The notes: generated by a model not told the origin, from the letters alone. A DNA stretch of 64,000 bases from Campylobacteraceae bacterium (GCA_027065385.1 JAMOOP010000067.1:1-64000), one strand, 5' to 3'. Positions 19,532 through 29,990 are shown, numbered from the stretch's first letter. Numbers and translations are program-made.

Positions 19532-20836
19532 TCACATATCAAACAAAGAAAATCCTCTATACTCTATATCATATTTTTTTAATTTAGCTGTTAACTTCAA
19601 AGCTTTTTGCTCTAATTTATATAAATCTATTTTTTTAGGATTTCTCTTAACTTCACCTATAACCATTCTTTTCTCTTCTTCATTAATAGCTACAATATCT
19701 ATTTCATTTAAGTTTCCCCTCTCCCAATAGTTACCAATAACTGAATATTTAAACTCTAGCCTAAGCTTTTCTTGAAAATATCGTTCTAAAAATAGTCCAC
19801 TATATGTCTCATAATCTCTTCTAACAATATTTTTAACATACTCATAGTTTTCTAATTCAATAGCACTTCTATATTTATAGATAAATCGAAACCAAAAGTT
19901 AAAAAAGTTATCTATAATCTCATATTTAATAGTTCTACTCCCCTCCTTAGCAAAAATAGGCTTAACTTTTTTTATAATTCTATACTCATTTTCCATTCTA
20001 TCAAGATAACCTCCAATATTTCTCTCTAAAATAGACTCCATTTCCATGCGTGATGTTTTAGAAGATGCAATAAGTGAAAGAATAGAAAAATAGGTAGTAT
20101 ATTCCTTTCCAAACTCTTCAATTAATAAATTTTTACCCTCATCTAAAAATAGAGAGTAATCATCAAATATTAAATCTAACTGCTCATTTAAAGTAAAAGC
20201 TTTAGCATCTACAAATATCTCAACATATTTCGCTACTCCACCTGTTAAAATATAGAAAGAAAGTAAATCATCACTACTATAATTAGGAGAGTAATCTTCT
20301 AAAATCTCTTTAAGAGTTATAACGGAAAAAGCTTTTAGCTCCATTTTACTATTAGCTCTTCCAAATAGAGGCTCTTTTCTATCTTCAAATATCAGTTTCA
20401 TAAGAGAATAGATAGAACCACTTAAAATTAAATTCATTTGACTTCTATCTTTATAACTATCCCAAATATTTTGCATATCAGAATATAGAGATTTATTAAT
20501 ACTTAAAAACTCTTGAAACTCATCTATTATAAGCGTAAAATCTTTTTTAGTAGAGAGTTCCATTAAAAACTCAAATAGCTCTTTAAATCTCCTTATCTCT
20601 CCAAATATCTTAATATCTAATTGTTGTTGGATTATCTTAATAAACTCCTCACAAAGCAAAGCCTCATTTTTCTTTGAAACAAAAAAATAAAGTTTTTTAG
20701 AGTAGGCTTCTTTTATAAGTGTTGTTTTTCCTATTCTCCTACGACCTATAATTATGGTCATTTTAGCTCTCTCTTTTGATAACTCTTTTATATTTTTTAG
20801 TTTTTTTAGCTCTTTTTCTCGGTTATAAAATTTCAA
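19532..20836 (-). CDS. AAA-type ATPase with C-terminal DUF234-like nuclease-fold domain
   Basis: IIGRRRIGKTTLIKE Walker A, FTLIIDEFQEF Walker B, C-terminal EIDIVAINEEEKRMVIGEVKRNPKK. Confidence 0.82.
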   Translation of the reverse strand: MKFYNREKELKKLKNIKELSKERAKMTIIIGRRRIGKTTLIKEAYSKKLYFFVSKKNEALLCEEFIKIIQQQLDIKIFGEIRRFKELFEFLMELSTKKDFTLIIDEFQEFLSINKSLYSDMQNIWDSYKDRSQMNLILSGSIYSLMKLIFEDRKEPLFGRANSKMELKAFSVITLKEILEDYSPNYSSDDLLSFYILTGGVAKYVEIFVDAKAFTLNEQLDLIFDDYSLFLDEGKNLLIEEFGKEYTTYFSILSLIASSKTSRMEMESILERNIGGYLDRMENEYRIIKKVKPIFAKEGSRTIKYEIIDNFFNFWFRFIYKYRSAIELENYEYVKNIVRRDYETYSGLFLERYFQEKLRLEFKYSVIGNYWERGNLNEIDIVAINEEEKRMVIGEVKRNPKKIDLYKLEQKALKLTAKLKKYDIEYRGFSLFDM

Positions 20837-20856
20837 TTGCTTACCTTTTTATTTAT

Positions 20857-20872
20857 TGTAACTGTAGTTACA
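20857..20872. promoter_or_regulatory. Inverted repeat TGTAACT-GT-AGTTACA upstream of the AAA ATPase
   Basis: 7-bp perfect arms, 21 nt upstream of the start codon; another GTTACA follows at 20882-20887. Confidence 0.4.
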
Positions 20873-20929
20873 GTAATATAGGTTACAATAAAAGAACTTT
20901 ATTTTTTCTATTTTAACCTATCTAGTTTT

Positions 20930-21928
20930 TTAAAACTCACCATATCTCCTTTTATAAGCTCTCTTTATCTTTTGGGCTAATTGATGCACACTCATAGCAT
21001 AATATGAACTCTGATTATATCTAGTAATTACATAAAAGTTTTTTCCTCCATACCAAAGTTCATCATAACCTCTTTTTTCTAATTTAATAAGACTCACTTT
21101 CCCATGATAGTTAAAATCTTCTCTTGGTTCAATTCCCTCTAAATTTTTTCTATAGTATGTATGTCTATATCCTGTAGGAAGTTTATCAAATCTTAAACCC
21201 TCATATTTAACTCTAACAGCTATATCTTGACCTTTTCTCCAACCATGTCTTTTAAAGTAGTAGGCAATACTTCCAATAGCATCAACAACATTATTCATCT
21301 GTTTTTTACCATCTTTATTAAAATCAACAGCAAAAGCTTTATATGTACTTGGAATAAATTGAGCCAATCCAATAGCACCAGAAGATGAACCTCTTATATC
21401 TTTTGGATTTATATCTTCTCTAGCAGAGAGTCTTAAAAGTGCTTTTAACTGTTTTCTATAAAACCTAGCTCTTCTATCATTTTTATCAAAAGATAGGTGA
21501 ACTAAACGGTCAAATACAAAATAGTCTCCTCTCATTACACCATATTCACTCTCTATTCCTATAGTAGCTACTATATATTCAGGCTCAACTCCATATTTTT
21601 TATAGGCACGAGATAGAGTATCATGAAATTTGTGCATAAAGTAAACTCCTCCACCTGCTCTTCTTAAATATCTATAAGAGTATCTACCCCAACTACCTAA
21701 AGAGCCACAAGGAACAGCACCACAATATAATCCCTGCCTAAGTCTTCTTATATAACTTCGTTTTCGTACATTTTTAAACCATTTCTCTAGTATCTTCTTT
21801 TTAAAACCATATCTATATTGCATTGTGTGCATAAACTCTCTAACTTTTGGTTTTTTTGTATAATCTACTGCATTTAAAGAAGATATAAATAGAATGGATA
21901 TAAAAATATATAGTTTCAGTATATTCAT
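20930..21928 (-). CDS. mltB: Lytic murein transglycosylase, MltB family
   Basis: YIVATIGIESEYGVMRGDYFVFDRLVHLSF, GSSSGAIGLAQFIPSTYKAFAVDFNKDGK. Confidence 0.9.
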   Translation of the reverse strand: MNILKLYIFISILFISSLNAVDYTKKPKVREFMHTMQYRYGFKKKILEKWFKNVRKRSYIRRLRQGLYCGAVPCGSLGSWGRYSYRYLRRAGGGVYFMHKFHDTLSRAYKKYGVEPEYIVATIGIESEYGVMRGDYFVFDRLVHLSFDKNDRRARFYRKQLKALLRLSAREDINPKDIRGSSSGAIGLAQFIPSTYKAFAVDFNKDGKKQMNNVVDAIGSIAYYFKRHGWRKGQDIAVRVKYEGLRFDKLPTGYRHTYYRKNLEGIEPREDFNYHGKVSLIKLEKRGYDELWYGGKNFYVITRYNQSSYYAMSVHQLAQKIKRAYKRRYGEF

Positions 21929-22073
21929 AAATTTTAGCCTTTTTAAAAAATTTTAAAGATTATATCAAATTAATTGTGTAGAGTTTATTTCTATAGCTAA
22001 AGAATTCTTGATACGCCTCAACCTCAAATATATATATATTTAGTTAAAATAGATAAAAAATTAAAGGATTTAT

Positions 22074-22523
22074 TTGGGTTGGGAGATACATATACACCTA
22101 ATAGCTGCTGTATCATGGATAGGTGGTTCTGTTTTTATGTTTATTTTAGGGGTTTCATTAAGAGATAAAGATGACCAAAAAGCTGTCTATCCTAGAATTG
22201 GTCCTATATTTGGTTATTTTGAAATAGCATCTTTAGTTCTTTTACTAATTACTGGTACACTAATGATTATAAATAATGGTCTTATAACTATTCTTTTTGA
22301 TAGCAATATTCATGCTGTAGCTATAGATGCCCTGCGTCAAAAATTGGTTTTAGTAGCTATTATGACAATAATTACTATTATTCATACTATTATCGCTTTT
22401 AGAACCAATAATAAAGAGAGAACAAAACTAGAAACTATTATATCAAGAGGTTCATCTATGGGAATTTTTATTTTAAATTTTATAGTACTTCATCATGCTA
22501 TTGTTATAAGAGATACTCTATAA
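22074..22523 (+). CDS. Four-TM membrane protein (CopD/DUF2269-like)
   Basis: MGWEIHIHLIAAVSWIGGSVFM with conserved His; TTG start. Confidence 0.6.
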   Translation: MGWEIHIHLIAAVSWIGGSVFMFILGVSLRDKDDQKAVYPRIGPIFGYFEIASLVLLLITGTLMIINNGLITILFDSNIHAVAIDALRQKLVLVAIMTIITIIHTIIAFRTNNKERTKLETIISRGSSMGIFILNFIVLHHAIVIRDTL

Positions 22524-22529
22524 AATAAA

Positions 22530-23102
22530 ATGAGATGTTTAAGTTGTCATAAATTAAGCATTTCAACCTTTTGTAAAAAGTGTCAAAATAGACTTTTAAA
22601 ACCCTCTATCTCTAAACGAAAATTTAATGATTTTGAAATTTATAGCTTTTATAAATATCAAAATATTGAAGATTTACTTTTAACAAAACATACTCCACAA
22701 GGTTTTATTATCTATAAAGCTTTAGCTAAAATTGTATTTAAACCATTTATAAAAGAGTTTATAAAAAATAGTAATAGTTTAATATATATTATTGGAGTTG
22801 ATGAGGTAGTAGAGAGTGGATATAGTCATGTTTCACTTCTTACTCATGAAATGAAAGGAGACAAAGTAAAAATATTACATAGCAAACTAATAGCCAAAAG
22901 TAGAAAAAAGTATTCAGGGAAATCTTTAAAATTTAGAGTAGAAAATCCAAGAGAGTTTGTATATAGTGGTAAGAAAAATATTGATGCAATTTTAGTAGAT
23001 GATATTATAACAACAGGAACTACTCTTAAAGAGGCTAAAAGAGTTTTAGAAAAAAATCATATTAATGTTTTATTTGGGTTAACTTTGGCTTCTGTTGTTT
23101 AA
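22530..23102 (+). CDS. ComF-like phosphoribosyltransferase
   Basis: N-terminal MRCLSCHKLSISTFCKKCQ and PRPP loop DAILVDDIITTGTTLKEA. Confidence 0.85.
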   Translation: MRCLSCHKLSISTFCKKCQNRLLKPSISKRKFNDFEIYSFYKYQNIEDLLLTKHTPQGFIIYKALAKIVFKPFIKEFIKNSNSLIYIIGVDEVVESGYSHVSLLTHEMKGDKVKILHSKLIAKSRKKYSGKSLKFRVENPREFVYSGKKNIDAILVDDIITTGTTLKEAKRVLEKNHINVLFGLTLASVV

Positions 23103-23169
23103 TCTTATTAAACTTCTTAACACTTAAGTTATAGTAAACTTTTGTCAATTAATTAGAAATGGAAATAAG

Positions 23170-26100
23170 TTGAAAAGAAGTGATACAGATACTACTACAA
23201 AGATAAAAGAGAGACTCTTTAGTTCAAAAAGGGTTTTTTTACTGCTGTTTTTTATATTTATAGTTTTGGTTATTGTTAGATTTCGTGCTATAAATGGACT
23301 AGATACCTCATCAAAAGATACCTATCTATATAAATTTAATGGTGATGTTTATGCAGATTTTTATATTGAAGATAATAGTACTATATATAAAACAAAAGAG
23401 GAGACAAAAGTTCTACACCCTTATAATTTTGTGGAACTAGATTTAGAGGATAAAAAAGCTGTATATCAACTACTACCTGATAAAAAAGAGAATACTCTTT
23501 CACTATTTACTCGCCCTAAATGGTTTGAGATTATTGGAGGGAATTATAAAAGCAGTGATGGAGACTCTATTATTCGTTTAAGTAAAAATGATACTCCATC
23601 TTTGCTTATATTTAATGCCAATAAAAAAAGAAGTCTTTTAGGAGCTAAAAGTCTAAAAGTTATTGCACTTAAAGAGGGATATTTTTACCACTCATTAGAT
23701 AATAAAAAAGTTCCAATTCCAGTTTTCGATGGCTCTTTAAAAAAGATTAGAAGTAGTAGAGTTTGGAATGTACTATCTGAAAACGGTATTTTACTAGATA
23801 GTGGATATATTACAAATGGAGATAATATTATAAAAATCTATATAGGCAATAGAAATAAGAGTGTTTTAGTAAGTAAAAAGCCTAAAAAATATAATCTAAT
23901 AAAAGGTAAAACTATTAATATCTCTATAGTAGATAAAAAAACTCCCTCTTCTAAGTTCAATTTGGTCTATGCAGATAAAGAGTTATATATTACTAGATTA
24001 TCTTACGATTTTATAAGAATTGCACATCTTCTTATAAAATATGGTGTGCCTAATGCTAAAGATACTATATTAAAAGAGGTAGATAAGAGTAACTTTTTAC
24101 AAAAAGAGTTACTTGATTTAGTTGTTGATAGCTCATCTTTGAAAGATGAAAAGTTTTATCAAGATTATTTAAAAAGAAAAAGTGAACTATCTACTAAAGA
24201 GAAAAAAAAATTAAATCTTGAACTTTTAAAATATGTAAGTGATGGAGACTATTATAGAACAAAAATTGCTCTTTTGCTTGGTGCTAGTATTAATATATTA
24301 AATCAACAGAAAAAAAATCTACTCTCTATAGTACTCTCTAATCAAAAAGAGTATCTCTCTATTCCTCAAGAGATGGATTTTAAAGATAATAAGTTAACTA
24401 TTAGAGGTAGTAAAAATATATTTAAAAATAAAACTTATACAAAAGATGCTTATTTCCCTGCAAAAGTACCAATATTTGATAAACCTAGAATTCCTAAAAA
24501 AGAGTATTTGAATGTTGATGAGTTAAATGAGTTTGTTGATGTAACACATTTAAATGGACTCTATATTAGTGATAAGAGTGCTAAAGTTTACTATAGTAAA
24601 ACTCCTACTAACTTTTTACAAGAGGCTAAAATTAACTATAGAAAATCCCCACCACTCTTTTTATATAATAGCCAAGTAGAGGGTAAATTTGTATCTCCTG
24701 TTGGAAATATTAAAGGTAAATTTTACTACAAAATAAAAACCAATAAAAGTAAAGTAAAGGTAGCTTTTAATGGTGTAATTAGACAAAATGGTAGAGTTAT
24801 TACTAAAAACTATAATAAGATTATACCTTTCTTTCAAACTTATGATATAAGGGTAAAGGGTGGAAGTACTATTTTAGAGGTATCATTAGATAGTGATTTT
24901 TTACCTTGTGGAGTTGTATTTAAATCATCTAAAAAGATAAAAAATTTTAGATATAGCTACAATCAAAGATATTATAAAAAATTTGAGGTTATAAATAGAG
25001 GAGACGCTTTTTACTATAGAATTAAAAAAGACTCATCTAAACCATTTAAACTATATCATCTAAATATAAAAGCCGATGAAAGTGGAATAGTTACATATTT
25101 AGGAAATAGCAAAAAATATAGTGTAGGGAGACGCTCAAAAATGGTAGGATACTCCCCATCACTTACATGTCTAGCAAAAGATTATGGAAAAGAAGGACTA
25201 TCTCTTTATGATAAAGATAATATGATGGAACTAGTTCCAAAATCATATAAAGAGAAAGGAATGATACCAAAAGATAGAGCCAAAATTATTACAGGAGAAG
25301 ATAGTAAAAAGAGAGAATTAACAGCTGATATTTTATATAAAAAACTACTTCCTATATATGGTGATGGTATCCATTTTGGATTAACTTCAAAAGGTGTTAA
25401 GGCTAAAGAGTTAACTTTAGATGCTAGTTTCTCTAAAGAGGTGGCTGATATATTTGAGAGTGTTATAAAACCTCTAAAATCTGATAAAGAGAGAAAAAAG
25501 AGAGAAAATTATAATACTATTTTAGAGGGTGCTGTAGTAGTCTTAGCAGATAAAGGAAAAGATAATTTAGAAGTAGTCTCTATGTTCTCATACCCCTACC
25601 CTACAAAACTAGATATGAGTAAAAAAGAGGAGTATAAAAGAGAGATTTTTAGATATATGCTATTAGATGAGTTTAATAATCCTAAAAGTAGCTTAAGAAA
25701 TAGAGCTATAGATATGAGAATTCGCCCAGGTTCTACATTTAAAATAGTAACATCAATAGCAGGATTTAAATATAATCTTATTCCTAAATTAGATAGAGAT
25801 TATAGAAAATATATAGAGGGAAAACCAGATATTGATGGAACTATCTTTAGAGGAAACTCCATAATTGATATTAGATTAAAAAACTTCTCTTTCTCAAATG
25901 GATTTACAGAGAGAACTGATGATGCAACATTTAGAAGCTCATTTAAAAAATCATATAATGTCTATTTTGGATATTTAGCACTTTTACTTAATCATAAGTT
26001 AGATAGAGGATTTAAAAAAGTACTATACCCAATAAGTAATAGTATAAAAGATAGAGAAAAAGAGTTCTCTTTACTAAAAGTAGCTGATAGTTTAGGGTTT

Positions 26101-26769
26101 AATAAAAAGATAGAACTATCTAAAGAGAAAAAAATATTTGCTTCACCTTCAGTTTTTCCTCAACAGTTTGTACTATCTAAAGAGGTAGCAGATAGTGGAA
26201 TTGGGCAGTTTGAGGTAGCTGCGACACCAATGCAGATGGCAATAGTAGCAAATACCATAAGAAGTAGAGATGTAGTTATTCCTAAAATTATAAAAAATGA
26301 AAAGAGCAAAACTCTATATAAAGATTTTATTAGTAAATCTACACAAAAGGCTATAGAGAAGGCTATGAGAGATGTTGTAATAGATAGAGATGGAACAGCA
26401 AAGTGTGCATTTTACTACAATAGTTTTATAAATCAAGCAAGAGCCTATAATAGAAAAGTTCCAAAAGATAGAGCTATAGGAGTTCCATGTTGGGGATATA
26501 AATCTAAATTCCAAAAAATAAACCCTAAAGATTTTGCCTTTTCAGATGTAACAGTATATGGAAAAACAGGAACAGCAGAAAAGGGAAAAGGTGGACTGTA
26601 TGATGGTTGGTTTGTATCTTTTACTAAAAGTAAAAAAAGAGGTGATATAGTAGTAGTTACAGTAGTTAGAAACTCTGGAACTGGTGGGACTTATAGTGCT
26701 ACTATTAATAAAAAAGTTATTGAGGCTTGGTATAAGAGAGAAAAGAAAAATATAAAACATTTAAAATAA
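23170..26769 (+). CDS. Very large penicillin-binding protein (transpeptidase domain at C-terminus)
   Basis: SxxK (RPGSTFKIV), SxN (KKSYNVYFG), KTG (YGKTGTAEKGKGG); N-terminal TM; long uncharacterised N-terminal region; TTG start. Confidence 0.85.
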   Translation: MKRSDTDTTTKIKERLFSSKRVFLLLFFIFIVLVIVRFRAINGLDTSSKDTYLYKFNGDVYADFYIEDNSTIYKTKEETKVLHPYNFVELDLEDKKAVYQLLPDKKENTLSLFTRPKWFEIIGGNYKSSDGDSIIRLSKNDTPSLLIFNANKKRSLLGAKSLKVIALKEGYFYHSLDNKKVPIPVFDGSLKKIRSSRVWNVLSENGILLDSGYITNGDNIIKIYIGNRNKSVLVSKKPKKYNLIKGKTINISIVDKKTPSSKFNLVYADKELYITRLSYDFIRIAHLLIKYGVPNAKDTILKEVDKSNFLQKELLDLVVDSSSLKDEKFYQDYLKRKSELSTKEKKKLNLELLKYVSDGDYYRTKIALLLGASINILNQQKKNLLSIVLSNQKEYLSIPQEMDFKDNKLTIRGSKNIFKNKTYTKDAYFPAKVPIFDKPRIPKKEYLNVDELNEFVDVTHLNGLYISDKSAKVYYSKTPTNFLQEAKINYRKSPPLFLYNSQVEGKFVSPVGNIKGKFYYKIKTNKSKVKVAFNGVIRQNGRVITKNYNKIIPFFQTYDIRVKGGSTILEVSLDSDFLPCGVVFKSSKKIKNFRYSYNQRYYKKFEVINRGDAFYYRIKKDSSKPFKLYHLNIKADESGIVTYLGNSKKYSVGRRSKMVGYSPSLTCLAKDYGKEGLSLYDKDNMMELVPKSYKEKGMIPKDRAKIITGEDSKKRELTADILYKKLLPIYGDGIHFGLTSKGVKAKELTLDASFSKEVADIFESVIKPLKSDKERKKRENYNTILEGAVVVLADKGKDNLEVVSMFSYPYPTKLDMSKKEEYKREIFRYMLLDEFNNPKSSLRNRAIDMRIRPGSTFKIVTSIAGFKYNLIPKLDRDYRKYIEGKPDIDGTIFRGNSIIDIRLKNFSFSNGFTERTDDATFRSSFKKSYNVYFGYLALLLNHKLDRGFKKVLYPISNSIKDREKEFSLLKVADSLGFNKKIELSKEKKIFASPSVFPQQFVLSKEVADSGIGQFEVAATPMQMAIVANTIRSRDVVIPKIIKNEKSKTLYKDFISKSTQKAIEKAMRDVVIDRDGTAKCAFYYNSFINQARAYNRKVPKDRAIGVPCWGYKSKFQKINPKDFAFSDVTVYGKTGTAEKGKGGLYDGWFVSFTKSKKRGDIVVVTVVRNSGTGGTYSATINKKVIEAWYKREKKNIKHLK

Positions 26770-26799
26770 TATTAAATATTTCTATGTTAAAATTCTTTT

Positions 26800-27024
26800 A
26801 TGAAGAAATATATTAAATTATGTGATTATGCAAAGAGCCATTCAGTTACTTATCGGACAGCATGGAATAGATTTAATGCAGGGAAAATTCCAAATAGCTT
26901 TAAAAATGCTGATGGTCAAATTTTAATCGAAGTTATAAATGAAAAAAATATTGATTTGACAAAAGTTGCTATTTATGCAAGAGTTTCAAGTAATAAAAAT
27001 AGAACAAATCTAAAAATATTCTAG
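26800..27024 (+). pseudogene. Truncated IS607-type transposase (MerR-like HTH plus start of serine recombinase domain)
   Basis: MKKYIKLCDYAKSHSVTYRTAWNRFNAGKIPNSF...KVAIYARVSSNKNRTNLKIF*: stops right after the YARVSS catalytic motif. Confidence 0.75.
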
Positions 27025-27375
27025 CTAGAAGTTCTAGCCAACTTAAAGATATTTTTGCTAAGAAATCGTTTATTCTTGATAAAATTGTTTTAAATTTTAT
27101 TGAGCGACATTTGGTTGTGTTACTTTATATTTTAGATAAAAAGAGTTATTCTTTATCTAAAATTAAAAAAGATACTTCATCAAAGATGAAGTATAATAAT
27201 AACTTACGCTACAATAGTTTAGCTAACATTTTAACCTCAAATTCCTATATGTCAAATTATCTAAATGGTAATTTTCTAAAAAATAGTATAGTTAGGATTT
27301 TTAGGTGAGGTGAAACTTGGGATATGGAAAAATCATAAATAGGGCTAAAAATCCTATTTTCTATGATTTTCCATT
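26800..27375 (+). mobile_element. Degraded IS607-family remnant; right limit uncertain
   Basis: Truncated transposase followed by ~350 bp with no recognisable intact gene and interlaced inverted repeats at 27293-27373. Confidence 0.5.
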
Positions 27376-27450
27376 GAAAAAGATCCTATTATAAAAGTTA
27401 AACTTCCTCCAAAAATAGAGAAAAAGAAATATTTTAAAATAGAGTAATAT

Positions 27451-27996
27451 TTATCTAATCTCTCTATAAACAAAGAAAGATACAACAGCTATTACAAAAA
27501 TAGCTCCACCTCCTACAATATATATAGTATGTGAAGAGGCATCTTTTCCATAGATATAGCCTAAAAGTAACATCGCTGTGTTCCATATAGAGTTGGATAT
27601 AAAGATAATTGGAATAAAATATTTTAGCTCAACCTTTGCAATTCCAGCTGGAATTGAGATATATTGTCCTAATCCAAATGTAAGTGGAGCTAAAAATAGG
27701 GATAGTTTCCCATACTTTTTAAAAAATTTCTCCAATTTTATAATTTTTGATTTATCTAAAACCTTTTTTGATAGAAATTTAGCTAAATGATAATTAATTA
27801 AAGCCCCAACTGTTATACCTAAAGCTGTTACAGTTAAAACTATAAAAAAGTCTAATCTTCCTTGCGATACTAAATATCCTGCAGGAAGTAGTATTAGTTG
27901 TGTTGGAAGTGGTACAAAAGTTCCTACTATTATCATATAGAAAAAAAAGCCTATATATCCTATACTAAATACAATATCTACTATAAAATATAACAC
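27451..27996 (-). CDS. DedA-family membrane protein
   Basis: GTFVPLPTQLILLPAGYLVSQGRLDF...FGLGQYISIPAGIAKVELKYF. Confidence 0.8.
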   Translation of the reverse strand: MLYFIVDIVFSIGYIGFFFYMIIVGTFVPLPTQLILLPAGYLVSQGRLDFFIVLTVTALGITVGALINYHLAKFLSKKVLDKSKIIKLEKFFKKYGKLSLFLAPLTFGLGQYISIPAGIAKVELKYFIPIIFISNSIWNTAMLLLGYIYGKDASSHTIYIVGGGAIFVIAVVSFFVYREIR

Positions 27997-29162
27997 TACA
28001 ATCTTATTAGCTTTAATGGATTTAAGTGTTTATTGTTTTTTGTAACTTCAAACATTAAACTACTATTTACTTTACCTATTACAGAACCTTTTGATACTCT
28101 TTTTCCAACATGAATACCAGGGGCTAATCTTGATAGTTTTGCATATATTGTATGTATATTATTTGCGTGTGAGACAATAACAACTTTACCTAACATTCCT
28201 CCACTATTTTCTGCAAAAACAACTTTTCCACTTAATACACTTTTTACTTTTGAACCCTTATATGGAGCTTTTAGTGTAATTGATTTATTAAATATTTTAA
28301 ATTTATATATAGGGTCAATATAAGTTCCAAATTTTTTAATAAGTTTTGAACCCTCTAGTGGAGATATGGTTTTACCACCACTATAACTAGCTCTTCTTAC
28401 CCTTTTTATACGAGAGTGTTTTTTTCTCTTTTTACTACTCTCATTATCTAAATTTTCATCTCTTTTAACTATCTCTAATCTATTTAATCTTCTCTGTAAA
28501 GCTCTTCTACTTGCACGAATAGCGTTAAATCTCTTTTTATAAATAGCTCTGTCTTCTGCTAACCTTTTTATTATTTTCTCTTTTTTAGATTTTTTAGAAA
28601 AATATTCATCTCTATCTTTTTTATAAATATCAATCTCTTTTTGAAGTTTTGCCTGTTTAATTCTAAAGAAATCCTCTTTATTATTTAAATCTTCAATATC
28701 TTTTTTAAGTTTATCTATCTCCTTATTATTCTCTTTAGCATATACTTTATAAGCCTCTTGTAACATTACAGATTTTGGTGTTGGTTGTTTTAACTCCTCT
28801 AAAACTAAAGCCATACTAAACTTATCGGCAACTAAAGAGATAAACTTATCTTGCTTATCTTCAATAATATCACTCAATTTTCCAAGTTCTATATCGACTG
28901 CTATTTTTTTACGATTTAATTCATTGTAGATAGATTGACTACTTTTTATCTTTTTCTCTAAAATTTTAAGTTTTTTATCTAATCTCTCTTTTTCTGCTTT
29001 TGCATCTATTATCTTTTTAGCAATAGTAGATAATTTTTTATCCATTCTATTGTACTGATTTTGTTTAGATTGAAGCTCTTTTTTTTTCTGTTTAATTTTT
29101 CTATCTATAGAACTACTACAAAGAAGAGATATTAAAAGAGTAAAGATAAGAATTCTCTTCAT
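27996..29162 (-). CDS. EnvC-like murein hydrolase activator (coiled coil plus degenerate M23/LytM domain)
   Basis: Signal peptide, long coiled coil, C-terminal LytM fold; immediately downstream of ftsEX. Confidence 0.82.
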   Translation of the reverse strand: MKRILIFTLLISLLCSSSIDRKIKQKKKELQSKQNQYNRMDKKLSTIAKKIIDAKAEKERLDKKLKILEKKIKSSQSIYNELNRKKIAVDIELGKLSDIIEDKQDKFISLVADKFSMALVLEELKQPTPKSVMLQEAYKVYAKENNKEIDKLKKDIEDLNNKEDFFRIKQAKLQKEIDIYKKDRDEYFSKKSKKEKIIKRLAEDRAIYKKRFNAIRASRRALQRRLNRLEIVKRDENLDNESSKKRKKHSRIKRVRRASYSGGKTISPLEGSKLIKKFGTYIDPIYKFKIFNKSITLKAPYKGSKVKSVLSGKVVFAENSGGMLGKVVIVSHANNIHTIYAKLSRLAPGIHVGKRVSKGSVIGKVNSSLMFEVTKNNKHLNPLKLIRL

Positions 29163-29990
29163 CTACTCCTCCTTTACATTAATAACCACTAACAAAACTG
29201 CTACTAAAACAATTACAATAGAAGCAAATGAGAGTGTTAATAAATCATCAATAGAGAATAAACCCTCAATATTATCTTCTAAAATAGCAATATGGTTTCC
29301 TTTAACCCACGAGTTTTGAATAATATAAAAGACTATACTAGCAATTATAGCAGATATAATAGCATCAACTATTGCCATAACAATTAAAGCTTTACTTCTT
29401 AAAAACAGAGAAGCACCAAAAATATCCATAACTTTCATTCTCTCAGAGTGTAAAAAGTTCCAAACCTCCATCTGTTTAATAATTAAAAAAAATCCTATAA
29501 CAGTCATAAAAAAGATAAATGTTTGAAAAGCTAGTTTTATAGATGAAAAGAGTCCATAGTTTGAATTATGAAGTGTATCAAATGTCTCAACTCTTGTAAC
29601 TTTATCACTTTTTAGAAAATTCTGTTTAACTTTTTCTAACTCTTTATTATCTAAATATTTATCTAGTTTTATAGAGTAAAAATTTGGCATTTTTTGATGT
29701 ATATGTTCACTATTTGTAGCTTTAAATGAGCTATCAACTCTTTGGATTATTTTAGATTTTTCAATTTCTGAAACCTTATATACATGTTTATCCCAAGATT
29801 TAAAATCATCTATACTCATCTCATCTTTGGCTACAACTAACATTGCATAGCTATTTTTTAAACTCTCCTCATACCCTTTTGTTGTACGGTCAAAAGCTAT
29901 AAAAAACTCTAAACCAAGCAGTATTGCTACCATTGGAAATATAAGTGATATATGTCTTTTAATGAACCTCATAAATCTCTCCATGTTCAT
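29163..29990 (-). CDS. ftsX: Cell division protein FtsX
   Basis: Four-TM FtsX topology, pairs with ftsE; likely start is internal MRFIKRH. Confidence 0.85.
   Translation of the reverse strand: MNMERFMRFIKRHISLIFPMVAILLGLEFFIAFDRTTKGYEESLKNSYAMLVVAKDEMSIDDFKSWDKHVYKVSEIEKSKIIQRVDSSFKATNSEHIHQKMPNFYSIKLDKYLDNKELEKVKQNFLKSDKVTRVETFDTLHNSNYGLFSSIKLAFQTFIFFMTVIGFFLIIKQMEVWNFLHSERMKVMDIFGASLFLRSKALIVMAIVDAIISAIIASIVFYIIQNSWVKGNHIAILEDNIEGLFSIDDLLTLSFASIVIVLVAVLLVVINVKEE

Noticed and set aside
26314-26760. Minus-strand ORFs at the 3' end of the PBP gene
   Set aside because: Antisense to conserved SxN/KTG-region coding sequence.
27111-27308. Possible intact second transposon protein downstream of the IS607 remnant
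   Set aside because: No recognisable TnpB or other motif; more likely decayed sequence than a gene.
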